From positions 1-64,000 of the forward strand of contig NZ_VJNA01000011.1 in assembly GCF_007556585.1 (NCBI RefSeq): a stretch of 64,000 nucleotides of DNA, in the 5' to 3' direction. The translations under genes and the position numbers were made by a program. Source of the DNA: Tepidimonas aquatica (GTDB lineage: Bacteria; Pseudomonadota; Gammaproteobacteria; Burkholderiales; Burkholderiaceae_C). Within the stretch, counting starts at the first letter, position 1; each line of letters opens with the position of its first letter. Below are positions 1 through 13,747 of this stretch, piece by piece. The notes under the pieces are model-generated. The model did no database searches. It was not told the DNA's origin and worked only from the letters and a program-made list of their open reading frames with translations.

Positions 1-4467
<4,467 letters not shown>

Positions 4468-4470
4468 CCG

Positions 4471-4482
4471 GCACCATGGTGC
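4471..4482. promoter_or_regulatory. 12-bp perfect palindrome upstream of modA
   Basis: The 40-base gap between uvrA and modA contains the perfect palindrome GCACCATGGTGC. Its position just ahead of the modA ribosome-binding site would suit an operator, but no regulator is identified and the match could be chance. Confidence 0.3.
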
Positions 4483-4507
4483 ATACCTTGGAAGGACCAC
4501 GGCCACG

Positions 4508-5275
4508 ATGTTTACCCGTCGCCACCTGCTGTGGACCGCGGGCGCCGCCGCGGTGTGGCCGCTGCATGCCCAGCCCGTACCGCCCACGGTGGCGGCGGCT
4601 TCGGACCTCAAATTTGCCCTGGAGAACGTGGCGGCGCTGTTCGAGCGCGAAACCGGCCAGCGCGTGCGCCTGGTGTTTGGCTCGTCGGGCAACTTTTACG
4701 CCCAGATCCTGCAAGGGGCGCCGTTTCACCTGTTCATGTCGGCCGACGAAGCCTTCGTGTTCAAACTGGCTGACGCAGGCAAAACCCTGGACCGCGGTCG
4801 GCTGTACGCCCACGGCCGCATCGTCATCTTTGTGCCCAAGGGATCACCGCTGCGGGCCGACGGCCAACTGCGCGACCTGGCGGCGGCGCTGCGCGACGGC
4901 CGCCTGAGCAAATTCGCCATCGCCAACCCCGAGCACGCTCCCTACGGCGCGCGCGCGCGCGAGGCGCTGCACCACGCCGGCCTGTGGGAGGCGATCCAGC
5001 CTCACCTGGTGGTGGGCGAAAACATCGCCCAGACGGCGCAATTCGCCACCTCCGGCAGCACGCAAGGCGGCATCATTGCGTTGTCGTTGGCCCTGGCGCC
5101 GCAGGTGGCGGCGCTGGGGGCGTTCGACCTCATTCCCGCCACGTGGCACCAGCCGCTGGCGCAGCGCATGGTCCTGATCAAAGACGCCCCCGAGGCAGCC
5201 CAGCGCTTTTATGATTTCATCGCCACGCCCGGTGCGCAGGCCATCATGACACGCTTCGGTTTTGCCATGCCGTGA
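4508..5275 (+). CDS. modA: Molybdate ABC transporter, periplasmic binding protein
   Basis: ModA captures molybdate or tungstate in the periplasm and passes it to the ModBC transporter. The 255-residue protein starts with a twin-arginine-like signal (TRRHLLW, then a hydrophobic stretch to LHAQP). It continues with the family pattern AASDLKFALENVA and SSGNFYAQI, where the oxyanion is bound. I chose ATG 4508 rather than upstream starts because it opens the signal peptide and follows a GGAAGG-type ribosome-binding site. modB follows after 13 bases, making a modABC operon. No modE or molybdenum-cofactor gene is adjacent. Assignment to molybdate rather than another oxyanion rests on family resemblance and gene order. 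Confidence 0.88.
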   Translation: MFTRRHLLWTAGAAAVWPLHAQPVPPTVAAASDLKFALENVAALFERETGQRVRLVFGSSGNFYAQILQGAPFHLFMSADEAFVFKLADAGKTLDRGRLYAHGRIVIFVPKGSPLRADGQLRDLAAALRDGRLSKFAIANPEHAPYGARAREALHHAGLWEAIQPHLVVGENIAQTAQFATSGSTQGGIIALSLALAPQVAALGAFDLIPATWHQPLAQRMVLIKDAPEAAQRFYDFIATPGAQAIMTRFGFAMP

Positions 5276-5288
5276 AAGGTTTGCTTGC

Positions 5289-5957
5289 ATGGACTGGCCC
5301 GCTCTGATGCTGTCGCTGGAGCTGGCCGCAGCCACCTTGGCTGTGCTGCTGCCGCTGGGGTTGGCGCTGGGGCGTTGGCTGGCGCGCACCGCCTGGGCTG
5401 GCAAGGCGTGGGTCGAGGCGCTGGTGGTGCTGCCGTTGGTGTTGCCGCCCACGGTGTTAGGCTACTACCTGCTGGTGACGTTGGGGGCCAGCTCGCCGCT
5501 GGGGGCGTGGCTGGCCGAACACCTGGGTGTGCGGTTGACATTCAACTTCGCCGGGCTGCTGCTGGCGTCGGTGGTGTTTAACCTGCCCTTCATGGTGCAG
5601 CCCATCCAGCGCGCCTTCGAAGCCATTCCGCGCGAGCTGCGCGAAGCTGCCGCGGTGCACGGGCTGGGCGCTTGGCAAACGCTGTGGCGTGTCGAGCTGC
5701 CGCTGGCTTGGCCCGGTATCTTGTCGGCGCTGGTGTTGACCTTTGTGCACACGCTGGGGGAGTTCGGTGTCGTGCTGATGGTGGGGGGCAATATCCCGGG
5801 TGAGACGCGCACCATCGCCATCGCCATCTACGACCGCGTGCAGGCGTTCGACCTGGCCAGCGCCGACCGCATGGCGTTGCTGCTGACCCTGCTGTCGCTG
5901 CTGGCGGTGGCCGCGTCGTTTGGCGCCACGGCCCGCTTGCGCCGCCGCGAGGGGTGA
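5289..5957 (+). CDS. modB: Molybdate ABC transporter permease
   Basis: ModB forms the inner-membrane channel of the molybdate importer. The 222-residue protein has about five hydrophobic segments and the cytoplasmic EAA-type coupling loop near residues 113-130 (REAAAVHGLGAWQTLWRVEL), where the ATPase docks. Start ATG 5289 follows an AAAGG site. An upstream in-frame ATG at 5262 would overlap the end of modA and add residues not expected for the family. The stop overlaps the control region of modC, so the two are likely translated in a coupled way. Confidence 0.9.
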   Translation: MDWPALMLSLELAAATLAVLLPLGLALGRWLARTAWAGKAWVEALVVLPLVLPPTVLGYYLLVTLGASSPLGAWLAEHLGVRLTFNFAGLLLASVVFNLPFMVQPIQRAFEAIPRELREAAAVHGLGAWQTLWRVELPLAWPGILSALVLTFVHTLGEFGVVLMVGGNIPGETRTIAIAIYDRVQAFDLASADRMALLLTLLSLLAVAASFGATARLRRREG

Positions 5958-5962
5958 TCGGC

Positions 5963-7126
5963 ATGGCCGACCCCACCGCCTTGCTGCACCTGCACGTCGA
6001 GCAACACCGGCCCATGCCGCTACGGGGCACGCTGGAGGCCGAGGCCGGCGAGCTGGTGGCGTTGTTGGGGCCGTCGGGGGCCGGCAAAACCTCGCTGCTG
6101 CGCTGCCTGGCGGGCCTGATGCGGCCCGAGCGTGGCACGTTGCGGGTGGGCGACGAGCTGTGGCTGGACACCGACGCCGGGGTGTGCTGGCCGCCGCAAC
6201 GCCGCCGCGTGGGCATGGTGTTCCAGCACTACGGCCTGATGCCGCACCTGAGCGCGCTGCACAACGTGGCGCTGGCCCTGCTGCACCTGCCGCCAGCGCA
6301 GCGCCAGCAGCAGGCGCGCCGGTGGCTGGACCAGATGCGCCTGACGCCGGCGCAAATGCAGCGCCGTCCGGCGGAGCTGTCGGGCGGGCAGCAGCAGCGC
6401 GTGGCGCTGGCCCGCGCGCTGGCCCGCCAGCCGCGGCTGCTGCTGCTGGACGAGCCGTTTTCGGCGGTGGATGCCATGCACCGCCAGGGCTTGTACGACT
6501 TGCTGGCCGACCTGCGGCGCGAGCTTGTCATTCCCATCGTGCTGGTCACGCACGACTTGCACGAAGCGCGTCAGTTGGCCGACCGGCTCGTCATCATGGA
6601 CCAAGGCGCGCTTTTGCAAAGCGGCACCCCGGCGCACATTCACCGCAGCCCCCGCAACGCGCGTGTGGCCGACCTGACCGGCGTGCGCAACCGCTTCCAC
6701 GGCGTGTGGCTGGGGCCGCAGGACGACGCCGACCGCGCGCAGCGCATGGGTTGGTTGCAGTGGACCCTGCCCGAAGGCCAACCGACGCCGTTGCGTCTGC
6801 GCGTGCGCGACAAGGACAGACTGCCCACAGGACAGCGCGTCACCTGGGTGGTGCAGGGCGACGGACTCAAGCTCGACGCCGAGCTGGGGCTGGCCGCGGG
6901 CGCGCCGGCCCCGGACGGCCATACCCCGCTGATGGCCACCGTCCACACCGCACGTCACCTGGGCGACACGACGATGGCGGTGGCGGCGCTGCAGGCCCTG
7001 CCGGGTGTGGAGCTGCACCTGACCCGCAGCGGCCCCCTGCGCCAACACCTGCAACCCGGGCAGCCGCTGCGCGTGTGGCTGGACTGCGCCTGGGTGCACG
7101 TGATGCCGATAAGGCAGCCCGGGTGA
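5963..7126 (+). CDS. modC: Molybdate ABC transporter ATP-binding protein with C-terminal Mop-like region
   Basis: ModC hydrolyses ATP to drive molybdate import. Visible motifs are the Walker A GPSGAGKT at residues 36-43, the signature LSGGQQQR near 140 and the Walker B LLLLDEPF near 158. The C-terminal third (from about residue 240) fits the Mop/TOBE regulatory region that binds oxyanions. The protein has 387 residues, slightly longer than typical. ATG 5963 has a good GAGGGG site eight bases upstream. A GTG at 5954 overlapping the modB stop is the alternative and would add three residues. It is the last gene of modABC. Confidence 0.9.
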   Translation: MADPTALLHLHVEQHRPMPLRGTLEAEAGELVALLGPSGAGKTSLLRCLAGLMRPERGTLRVGDELWLDTDAGVCWPPQRRRVGMVFQHYGLMPHLSALHNVALALLHLPPAQRQQQARRWLDQMRLTPAQMQRRPAELSGGQQQRVALARALARQPRLLLLDEPFSAVDAMHRQGLYDLLADLRRELVIPIVLVTHDLHEARQLADRLVIMDQGALLQSGTPAHIHRSPRNARVADLTGVRNRFHGVWLGPQDDADRAQRMGWLQWTLPEGQPTPLRLRVRDKDRLPTGQRVTWVVQGDGLKLDAELGLAAGAPAPDGHTPLMATVHTARHLGDTTMAVAALQALPGVELHLTRSGPLRQHLQPGQPLRVWLDCAWVHVMPIRQPG

Positions 7127-7260
7127 CGTCGGGGCGTTGGCTCCGCCGATACTCCCGGTGCCTGGGACGGTTCAAATGTGCTACAAATGTCACCGGCCGT
7201 GCGATGCCAAGAAGATCCGCGCAGGCGGTGCATGTTCATGCCCCAAGAAAAAAAGCAAAG

Positions 7261-7660
7261 ATGAACACCTCTGTCCAAGCCGCTCTGCCCGCACCCAGCG
7301 CCATCCCCAGATCCAAGCCAGGCGCCGCCGTCGGATTGGCCACCGGCTGCGCCGTGGCTGTGGGGGTCGCGGCGCTGCCGTTGGCCGCCGTGGCGGGCGA
7401 GGTGCGCCAACTCGCGCAGCGCTCCAGCCAGGCCGCGCGCGAAATCAAGGATCTGCACCGTACATGATGTGGCCGCCGGTGTGGAGGTCGTGCAGGGCGT
7501 GGGTGGCGTCATGCAGGACATCGTTGCCTCGGCCCAGCGCACGCGCGAGCTGATGGACGAAGTCGCCAACGCCCCGGGCACCCCGTTTGCGCAGGCCACG
7601 CGCGGCGTGGTGCAGGTGCTCTCTGCGGCCAAGCGCATCGGGTTTGGCGAGCAGGACTGA
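7261..7660 (+). pseudogene. Remnant of a methyl-accepting chemotaxis receptor
   Basis: Two reading frames together resemble part of the receptor signalling domain. The first frame (7261-7467) ends with AVAGEVRQLAQRSSQAAREI, the highly conserved hairpin-tip region of chemoreceptors, then stops. The +1-shifted frame continues with GVEVVQGVGGVMQDIVASAQ and ELMDEVANA, which is the next helix of the same domain, and ends at 7660. No sensor, transmembrane or HAMP region survives, and the first 40 residues look unrelated. I infer a deletion plus a frameshift near 7460-7470. The gene cannot make a working receptor. Confidence 0.65.
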
Positions 7661-7675
7661 GCCCGGCGTGGGGCG

Positions 7676-8025
7676 ATGGCCGATCCACAACCCGGGGCGG
7701 TGCGTTGGATTCACCCCGACGCCCCCGCCAAGCCCGCGCCCGGCGCGCCGTGCAATGGCTGTGGGGTGTGTTGCGTGTGGCAGCCGTGCCCGCTGGGGGT
7801 GGTGCTGAGCCGTCGCCGGCGTGGCGCCTGCGGGCGCTGCGCTGGCTGCACGCCGAGGAGCGCTACGTGTGCGGTGCGCTGCACGATCCTGCGACGGTGT
7901 TCGGATGGGGTCACCGCCCGTGGGGGCGCATGCTCAGCCGCGCGCTGCGGCCCGCGATCGCACCCTCGATCGCCGCCGGTCGCGGCTGCGACTGTGACGT
8001 CGAAGTCGACCGTCCTGACGCCTGA
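7676..8025 (+). pseudogene. Cysteine-cluster (YkgJ-like) protein with a one-base frameshift
   Basis: The first frame (ATG 7676) gives an N-terminal region with GAPCNGCGVCCVWQPCPLGV and then RRRGAC, a pattern found in small Burkholderiales cysteine-cluster proteins that may bind metal. Around 7831-7834 the similarity moves to another frame, which reads RALRWLHAEERYVCGALHDP and ends with CDCDVEVDRPDA at 8025. Inserting one C near 7831 would restore a single product of about 116 residues. The break may be a true frameshift mutation or a sequencing error. The function of the family is not established. Confidence 0.7.
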
Positions 8026-8059
8026 CGGGCGGCGCGCGCGTGGTGCTGGGTGACGCGGC

Positions 8060-8075
8060 GTTGACGCGCGTCAAC
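8060..8075. promoter_or_regulatory. 16-bp perfect palindrome upstream of the YeeE/YedE gene
   Basis: GTTGACGCGCGTCAAC is a perfect 16-base palindrome between the broken cysteine-cluster gene and the transporter gene at 8138. It has no T-tract, so it fits an operator better than a terminator. The binding protein is unknown. Confidence 0.4.
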
Positions 8076-8099
8076 CTATGAGGCTGGCAGGCGTCCACA

Positions 8100-8119
8100 A
8101 TATCACTCATTGACGATAT
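8100..8119. promoter_or_regulatory. Inverted repeat ATATC-N10-GATAT close to the transporter start
   Basis: Two five-base arms separated by ten bases end 18 bases before the start codon of the YeeE/YedE gene. The AT-rich dyad stands out in this GC-rich sequence and could be a repressor site for the transporter. Confidence 0.35.
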
Positions 8120-8137
8120 AGCAATGAAAGGGTGCGC

Positions 8138-9253
8138 ATGGATTGGGCGGCATGGATCGAGCGCTGGGGCGAAGCCAACGTGCTGGCCGCCGGTGGGTTG
8201 GCGCTGGGGCTGGCGTTCGGGTTTTTCGGGCAGCGCTCCAAGTTTTGCCTGCGCGCCGCCGTCATCGAGTTTTGGCACCGCCGCTTTGGCGACAAGCTGG
8301 CCGTGTGGCTGCTGGCGTTTGCCACCGCGGTCGTTGCGGTGCAGGGCCTCATCGTCGCCGGGCTGCTGGATGTGTCGAGCGCGCGCCAGTTGAGCGCGCG
8401 CGGCAGCCTGTCGGGCGCGCTGGTGGGCGGGCTGCTGTTCGGGCTGGGCATGGTCATGACGCGCGGCTGCGCCAGCCGGCTGTTGGTGCTGTCGGCCAAC
8501 GGCAACCTGCGCGCGCTGCTGTCGGGGCTGATCTTTGCCGTGACCGCGCAGGCGTCGCTGGGCGGGGTGCTGGCCCCGTGGCGCGAAGCCATCAGCGCCT
8601 GGTGGGTGGTGGACGGTGGTCCCTCGCGCGACCTGCTGGCGCGGCTGGGCGTGGGGCACGGCATGGGGCTGGCGTTTGGCCTGGTGTGGATGGCCGCCGC
8701 GCTGTACTTTGCCACGCGCAGCGGCTGGAGCTTTTGGAAGTGGGCCGGCGGCGCGGCCACCGGCCTGACCGTGGCGCTGGCATGGTGGTTCAGCTACCAA
8801 GTCATGGGGCATTCGTTCGAGCCGGTGCAGATCCAGGGTTTGACGTTCAGCGGCCCCTCGGCCGAATGGCTGATGCGCGTGCTGGCCGAACCCGGCAAGC
8901 CGTGGTCGTTCGGCCTGGGGCTGATGCCGGGGGTGTTTCTCGGCTCGCTGGCCGGGGCGTTGGTGGGGCGCGAGGGGAAGCTCGAAGGGTTTGGCGGCGC
9001 CTACACGATGCCGCGCTACATCGTCGGCGCGGTGCTGATGGGCTTTGGCTCGATGCTGGCCGGCGGCTGCGCGGTCGGGGCGGGGGTCACCGGCGGGGCG
9101 ATTTTTGCGCTGACCGCCTGGGTGACGCTGGTGGGCATGTGGGTGGGCGGCGGCGTGGCCGACTGGCTGATCGACCGCCCGCGCCAAGCCAGCGCCGCCC
9201 CTGAACCGGCCGCCGCCCACGGGGTGACTGGCGCGCCGGCCCGCGCGCCGTGA
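8138..9253 (+). CDS. YeeE/YedE family sulfur-compound transporter
   Basis: This 371-residue integral membrane protein has the family's duplicated architecture. The markers are [15 protein letters not shown] near residue 28, [13 protein letters not shown] near 105 and the C-terminal [17 protein letters not shown] near 305, with cysteines within membrane segments. Family members import thiosulfate or move other sulfur or selenium species through cysteine relays. ATG 8138 follows AAAGGG at five bases; a GTG at 8132 is less likely. It stands alone, with two dyads upstream and the rplU promoter downstream. The substrate cannot be told from the sequence. The C-terminal 25 residues are an Ala/Pro-rich tail. 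Confidence 0.85.
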   Translation: MDWAAWIERWGEANVLAAGGLALGLAFGFFGQRSKFCLRAAVIEFWHRRFGDKLAVWLLAFATAVVAVQGLIVAGLLDVSSARQLSARGSLSGALVGGLLFGLGMVMTRGCASRLLVLSANGNLRALLSGLIFAVTAQASLGGVLAPWREAISAWWVVDGGPSRDLLARLGVGHGMGLAFGLVWMAAALYFATRSGWSFWKWAGGAATGLTVALAWWFSYQVMGHSFEPVQIQGLTFSGPSAEWLMRVLAEPGKPWSFGLGLMPGVFLGSLAGALVGREGKLEGFGGAYTMPRYIVGAVLMGFGSMLAGGCAVGAGVTGGAIFALTAWVTLVGMWVGGGVADWLIDRPRQASAAPEPAAAHGVTGAPARAP

Positions 9254-9259
9254 GGCCAG

Positions 9260-9290
9260 TTGAGGTCATTGCGGCTTTTGATCCTATAAT
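9260..9290 (+). promoter_or_regulatory. Promoter for rplU-rpmA
   Basis: A perfect -10 hexamer TATAAT (9285-9290) lies 88 bases before rplU. The best -35 is TTGAGG (9260-9265) at a long 19-base spacing, so the -35 is uncertain. Confidence 0.5.
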
Positions 9291-9336
9291 AGCGGGTTCG
9301 GCGGCACCAGCGGCAGCCGAGCATCACGCCAACGTC

Positions 9337-9367
9337 GGGCTGCGCAGCAGCCCTTGCAAGCATGCAA
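9337..9367 (+). promoter_or_regulatory. Two hairpins in the rplU 5' leader
   Basis: GGGCTGC-gca-GCAGCCC (9337-9353) is followed directly by TTGCA-agca-TGCAA (9354-9367), ending beside the AGAGGA ribosome-binding site. The arrangement could let translation of the operon respond to L21, but this is inference. Confidence 0.4.
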
Positions 9368-9378
9368 AGAGGAACCCT

Positions 9379-9690
9379 ATGTACGCGGTCATAAAAACCG
9401 GTGGCAAGCAGTATCGCGTCGCTGCCGGCGAAAAAATCAAGGTAGAACAGATCGCTGCGGACGTAGGCCAAGAGATCGTGATCGACCAGGTGTTGGCCGT
9501 TGGCAACGGCGCCGACATCCGGGTGGGCACTCCCTTGGTCAGCGGCGCGACGGTCACGGCCAAGGTGGTGGCGCACGGGCGCGGCCCCAAGGTTCGCATC
9601 TTCAAGCTGCGCCGGCGCAAGCACTACCAAAAGCGCCAAGGCCATCGGCAAAACTACACCGAGCTGGAAGTCAGCTCGATCAACGTCTGA
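9379..9690 (+). CDS. rplU: Large-subunit ribosomal protein L21 (bL21)
   Basis: bL21 binds 23S rRNA in the large ribosomal subunit. The 103-residue product begins [14 protein letters not shown] and carries the basic C-terminal segment [13 protein letters not shown] characteristic of L21. Length is normal. ATG 9379 follows AGAGGA. rpmA starts 14 bases after the stop, the usual rplU-rpmA pair, with obgE next. Confidence 0.98.
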   Translation: MYAVIKTGGKQYRVAAGEKIKVEQIAADVGQEIVIDQVLAVGNGADIRVGTPLVSGATVTAKVVAHGRGPKVRIFKLRRRKHYQKRQGHRQNYTELEVSSINV

Positions 9691-9704
9691 CGAGGTGACC
9701 CACC

Positions 9705-9965
9705 ATGGCACAGAAAAAAGGCGGCGGCTCCACGCGCAACGGGCGTGATTCCAAGCCCAAGATGCTGGGCGTCAAGGTGTTTGGCGGCCAGGAAGTGAGC
9801 GCGGGCGCGATCATCGTGCGCCAGCGTGGCACCAAGTTCCACCCCGGGGTGGGCACGGGCATCGGCCGTGACCACACCATCTACGCCACGGTGGCGGGCA
9901 AGGTCGAGTTCGACGTCAAGGGTCCGCTCAACCGCAAGGTTGTCAACGTCGTCGCGGCGGCCTGA
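9705..9965 (+). CDS. rpmA: Large-subunit ribosomal protein L27 (bL27)
   Basis: bL27 sits near the peptidyl-transferase centre, and its N-terminal tail ([16 protein letters not shown]) reaches tRNA in the P site. The 86-residue product is full length and starts directly with the mature tail, so it lacks the Firmicutes-type cleaved leader. It forms an operon with rplU. Confidence 0.98.
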   Translation: MAQKKGGGSTRNGRDSKPKMLGVKVFGGQEVSAGAIIVRQRGTKFHPGVGTGIGRDHTIYATVAGKVEFDVKGPLNRKVVNVVAAA

Positions 9966-11192
<1,227 letters not shown>

Positions 11193-11202
11193 TCGCTGCG
11201 CC

Positions 11203-12402
11203 ATGACGACCGTCATCCCTACCGCCACCGACGCCATCCCCAGCGCCACCGCCGGCTGGAGCCTGCCCAGCCGCACGCCCGCGCAGGTGCTGACGGCGGC
11301 GCGGCGCATCGTTGTCAAGGTCGGCTCCAGCCTGGTCACCAACGAAGGCCGTGGGCTCGACGAAAGCGCCATAGGCCAGTGGGCACGGCAGTTGGGCGTG
11401 CTGGCGCGCGGCGGCCGCGAGGTGGTGATGGTGTCCAGCGGCGCCATCGCCGAGGGTATGAAACGCCTGGGCTGGCTCAGCCGACCTAAAGAGCTGCACG
11501 AGCTGCAAGCCGCTGCCGCCGTCGGGCAGATGGGCCTGGCGCAGATGTGGGAAACCAAGCTGCGCCAGCAGGGCCTGGGCAGCGCCCAGGTGCTGCTGAC
11601 GCACGCCGACCTGGCGGACCGCGAGCGCTACCTCAACGCGCGCTCGACGCTGCTGACGCTGCTGGCGCACGGTGTGGTGCCGGTCATCAACGAAAACGAC
11701 ACCGTCGTCACCGACGAGATCAAGTTTGGCGACAACGACACGCTGGGCGCGCTGGTGGCCAACCTGATCGAGGCCGACCTGCTGGTGATCCTGACCGACC
11801 AGCGGGGGCTGTACACGGCGGACCCGCGCAAGCAGCCCGACGCCGCCTTCGTGCAGGTGGCGCGCGCCGGCGACCCGGCGCTGGAAGCGATGGCCGGCGG
11901 CGCCGGCAGCCGTGTCGGCACCGGCGGCATGATCACCAAAATCCTGGCCGCCAAGCGCGCGGCCGGCTCAGGCGCGTCCACCGTCATCGCCTGGGGACGC
12001 GAGCCCGACGTGCTGCCGCGCCTGGTGGCCGGCGAGCCGATCGGTACCTGCCTGGTGGCCGACAGCACCAAACAGCAGGCGCGCAAGCAGTGGATGGCCG
12101 ACCACCTGCAACTGCGCGGCGCCGTCACGGTGGACGCCGGCGCCGTGGCCAAGCTGCTGCACGAGGGCAAGAGCCTGCTGCCAATCGGCATGACGGCGGT
12201 GGACGGCGACTTCCAGCGTGGTGACGTGATCGCGGTGCGCGCGCCGGATGGGCGCGAAATCGCGCGCGGACTGGCCAACTACGCCGCCGCCGAAGCGCGG
12301 CTGCTGTGCCGCCGGCCGTCGTCGGAGATCGAGCGGCTGCTGGGCTACGCCGCCGAGCCCGAAATGATCCACCGCGACAACCTGGTCGTCACCGCGCGCT
12401 GA
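11203..12402 (+). CDS. proB: Glutamate 5-kinase
   Basis: ProB phosphorylates glutamate in the first step of proline synthesis and is normally feedback-inhibited by proline. The protein has 399 residues: an amino-acid kinase domain ([18 protein letters not shown] near residue 30, then NENDTV and GTGGMITK) followed by a C-terminal PUA domain (about 300-395). The first 29 residues are an extension before the kinase fold. ATG 11203 is 10 bases after the obgE stop. The obgE-proB linkage is common in betaproteobacteria. proA is not nearby. Confidence 0.95.
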   Translation: MTTVIPTATDAIPSATAGWSLPSRTPAQVLTAARRIVVKVGSSLVTNEGRGLDESAIGQWARQLGVLARGGREVVMVSSGAIAEGMKRLGWLSRPKELHELQAAAAVGQMGLAQMWETKLRQQGLGSAQVLLTHADLADRERYLNARSTLLTLLAHGVVPVINENDTVVTDEIKFGDNDTLGALVANLIEADLLVILTDQRGLYTADPRKQPDAAFVQVARAGDPALEAMAGGAGSRVGTGGMITKILAAKRAAGSGASTVIAWGREPDVLPRLVAGEPIGTCLVADSTKQQARKQWMADHLQLRGAVTVDAGAVAKLLHEGKSLLPIGMTAVDGDFQRGDVIAVRAPDGREIARGLANYAAAEARLLCRRPSSEIERLLGYAAEPEMIHRDNLVVTAR

Positions 12403-12469
12403 ACGCGGGTGCGCCGACCGCGCCGGGCGCCCCGCGGTGCGGCGGCCTTGGCTGCGCGCCCGTGCTCGC

Positions 12470-12994
12470 TCAGCGGTCCACAGTGCGGTTTTGCCGCAGC
12501 GCGCGCAGCATGTCGGCCGGCTGACCGTTGGGGGTAGCGCCGTCGCAAAAGCCACCGCGCGCCAGCGCCACCGCCGGACGCGACGCAAACTCGCCGCCCA
12601 GGTTGCGCCACGCCGGGTTGGGGTGGGGCTGCCACTGCCCCGGTGGCCCCGGGTTCCAGTGCGCGTAGGTTTTGACCTGGGCGGTGGCGCAGCGCAGCCC
12701 CTCGTACCAGGCGTTGACGGCGCCGCTGGCGCTTTGCGCCACGATGACGTAGCGGATCACGCCGTCGGGCCCCAGCGTGACGCTGTCGGCGTCAACGCCA
12801 AAGCGCAGCTCGCTGTGCACCGACGGCACAAACGGCACCAGGCGCTCGGCGCGCCACACGGGCGGCGGTGGGGCCTCGGCTTCGCGCCAGTCGCGGTTGG
12901 GGTCGGTCAGTAGCTGGGCATCGGCCACGGCGGCGCCCAGCAGCGCCGCGGCCAGCAGCGCCGCATTCAGCGTGGGTCGGAGGTTGCGCATCAT
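12470..12994 (-). CDS. CNP1-like family protein, exported
   Basis: The 174-residue product opens with a Sec signal peptide ([20 protein letters not shown], cleavage likely after VADA). A mature domain follows with DPNRDWREAE and the C-terminal LARGGFCDG pattern I associate with the CNP1-like family of betaproteobacterial secreted proteins. Its function is unknown. ATG 12994 overlaps the rppH stop (TGATG), so the two genes are translationally coupled. A second ATG at 12991 follows immediately. rppH-CNP1 is a recurring pair in this group. Confidence 0.75.
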   Translation of the reverse strand: MMRNLRPTLNAALLAAALLGAAVADAQLLTDPNRDWREAEAPPPPVWRAERLVPFVPSVHSELRFGVDADSVTLGPDGVIRYVIVAQSASGAVNAWYEGLRCATAQVKTYAHWNPGPPGQWQPHPNPAWRNLGGEFASRPAVALARGGFCDGATPNGQPADMLRALRQNRTVDR

Positions 12995-13686
12995 CAGGTG
13001 TTGGATCCGGGTTTGGCCCCGGGCGGCACCACCGCCCCCGGCGGGGCCGCGCGGCTGGCGCCGGGGGGCAGCTCCGCGTGGGTGGGCAAGCCCAGCTGCG
13101 GCGGCAGCGGGCGGGCAGGGCGTGGGGCCTCGCGCCCAGCGCCGGCTGGCGGACGCGTGCGACGCAAAAAGCGGTTGCCGCCACGACCGCTGCGCTCGTC
13201 GGGTCGCCCGGGCAGCGGCGGCAGGTAGGCGGCCAGCTCTTGCAGCGCGCGCAGGTAGACGTCGCGCTTGAACTCGATCACCATGTCCAGCGGCACCCAG
13301 TAGTCGTGCCAGCGCCAGGCGTCGAACTCCGGGTGGTCGGTGGCGCGCAGGTTCAGGTTCCAGTCCCCGCCCACCAGGCGCAACAAAAACCAAATCTGCT
13401 TTTGTCCCTTGTAGTGCCCGCGGGCGTCGCGCCGGATGTAGCGGTCGGGTACCTCGTAGCGCAGCCAGTCGCGCGTGCGCGCCAGCACCTCCACGTGTTC
13501 GGGCTTGAGGCCGATTTCCTCGTGCAGCTCGCGGTACATGGCCTGCTCGGGCGTCTCACCGCGGTCGATGCCCCCTTGGGGAAACTGCCACGAGTGGGTA
13601 CGGATGCGCTTGCCCCAGAACACCTGGTTGCGGTGGTTGAGCAGGATGATGCCGACATTCGGCCGGTAGCCGTCTCTGTCAAGCAT
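12994..13686 (-). CDS. rppH: RNA 5'-pyrophosphohydrolase (Nudix)
   Basis: RppH removes pyrophosphate from mRNA 5' ends and starts RNase E-dependent decay. The Nudix box [20 protein letters not shown] is intact near residues 37-57, after the N-terminal [15 protein letters not shown] typical of RppH. At 230 residues it is longer than the E. coli enzyme (176) because of a Pro/Ala/Arg-rich C-terminal tail from about residue 165. That tail is common in betaproteobacteria. ATG 13686 is chosen by homology. The gene is divergent from proS with 61 bases between the starts. Confidence 0.93.
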   Translation of the reverse strand: MLDRDGYRPNVGIILLNHRNQVFWGKRIRTHSWQFPQGGIDRGETPEQAMYRELHEEIGLKPEHVEVLARTRDWLRYEVPDRYIRRDARGHYKGQKQIWFLLRLVGGDWNLNLRATDHPEFDAWRWHDYWVPLDMVIEFKRDVYLRALQELAAYLPPLPGRPDERSGRGGNRFLRRTRPPAGAGREAPRPARPLPPQLGLPTHAELPPGASRAAPPGAVVPPGAKPGSNT

Positions 13687-13747
13687 AATCAACCCCAATC
13701 TTGAAAAACTGGCCCGATTATGCAACGCGGGTCGCATTCCTGTCGAT

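Noticed and set aside
7098-7110. Sigma-28 promoter from GCCGATAA at the end of modC for the chemoreceptor remnant
   Set aside because: The -10-like octamer has no TAAAG-type -35 at 11 bases and lies inside modC coding sequence.
5920-7467. 515-residue plus-strand frame covering modC
   Set aside because: Most of it is modC read out of frame. Only its last part (from 7261) is meaningful, as part of the chemoreceptor remnant.
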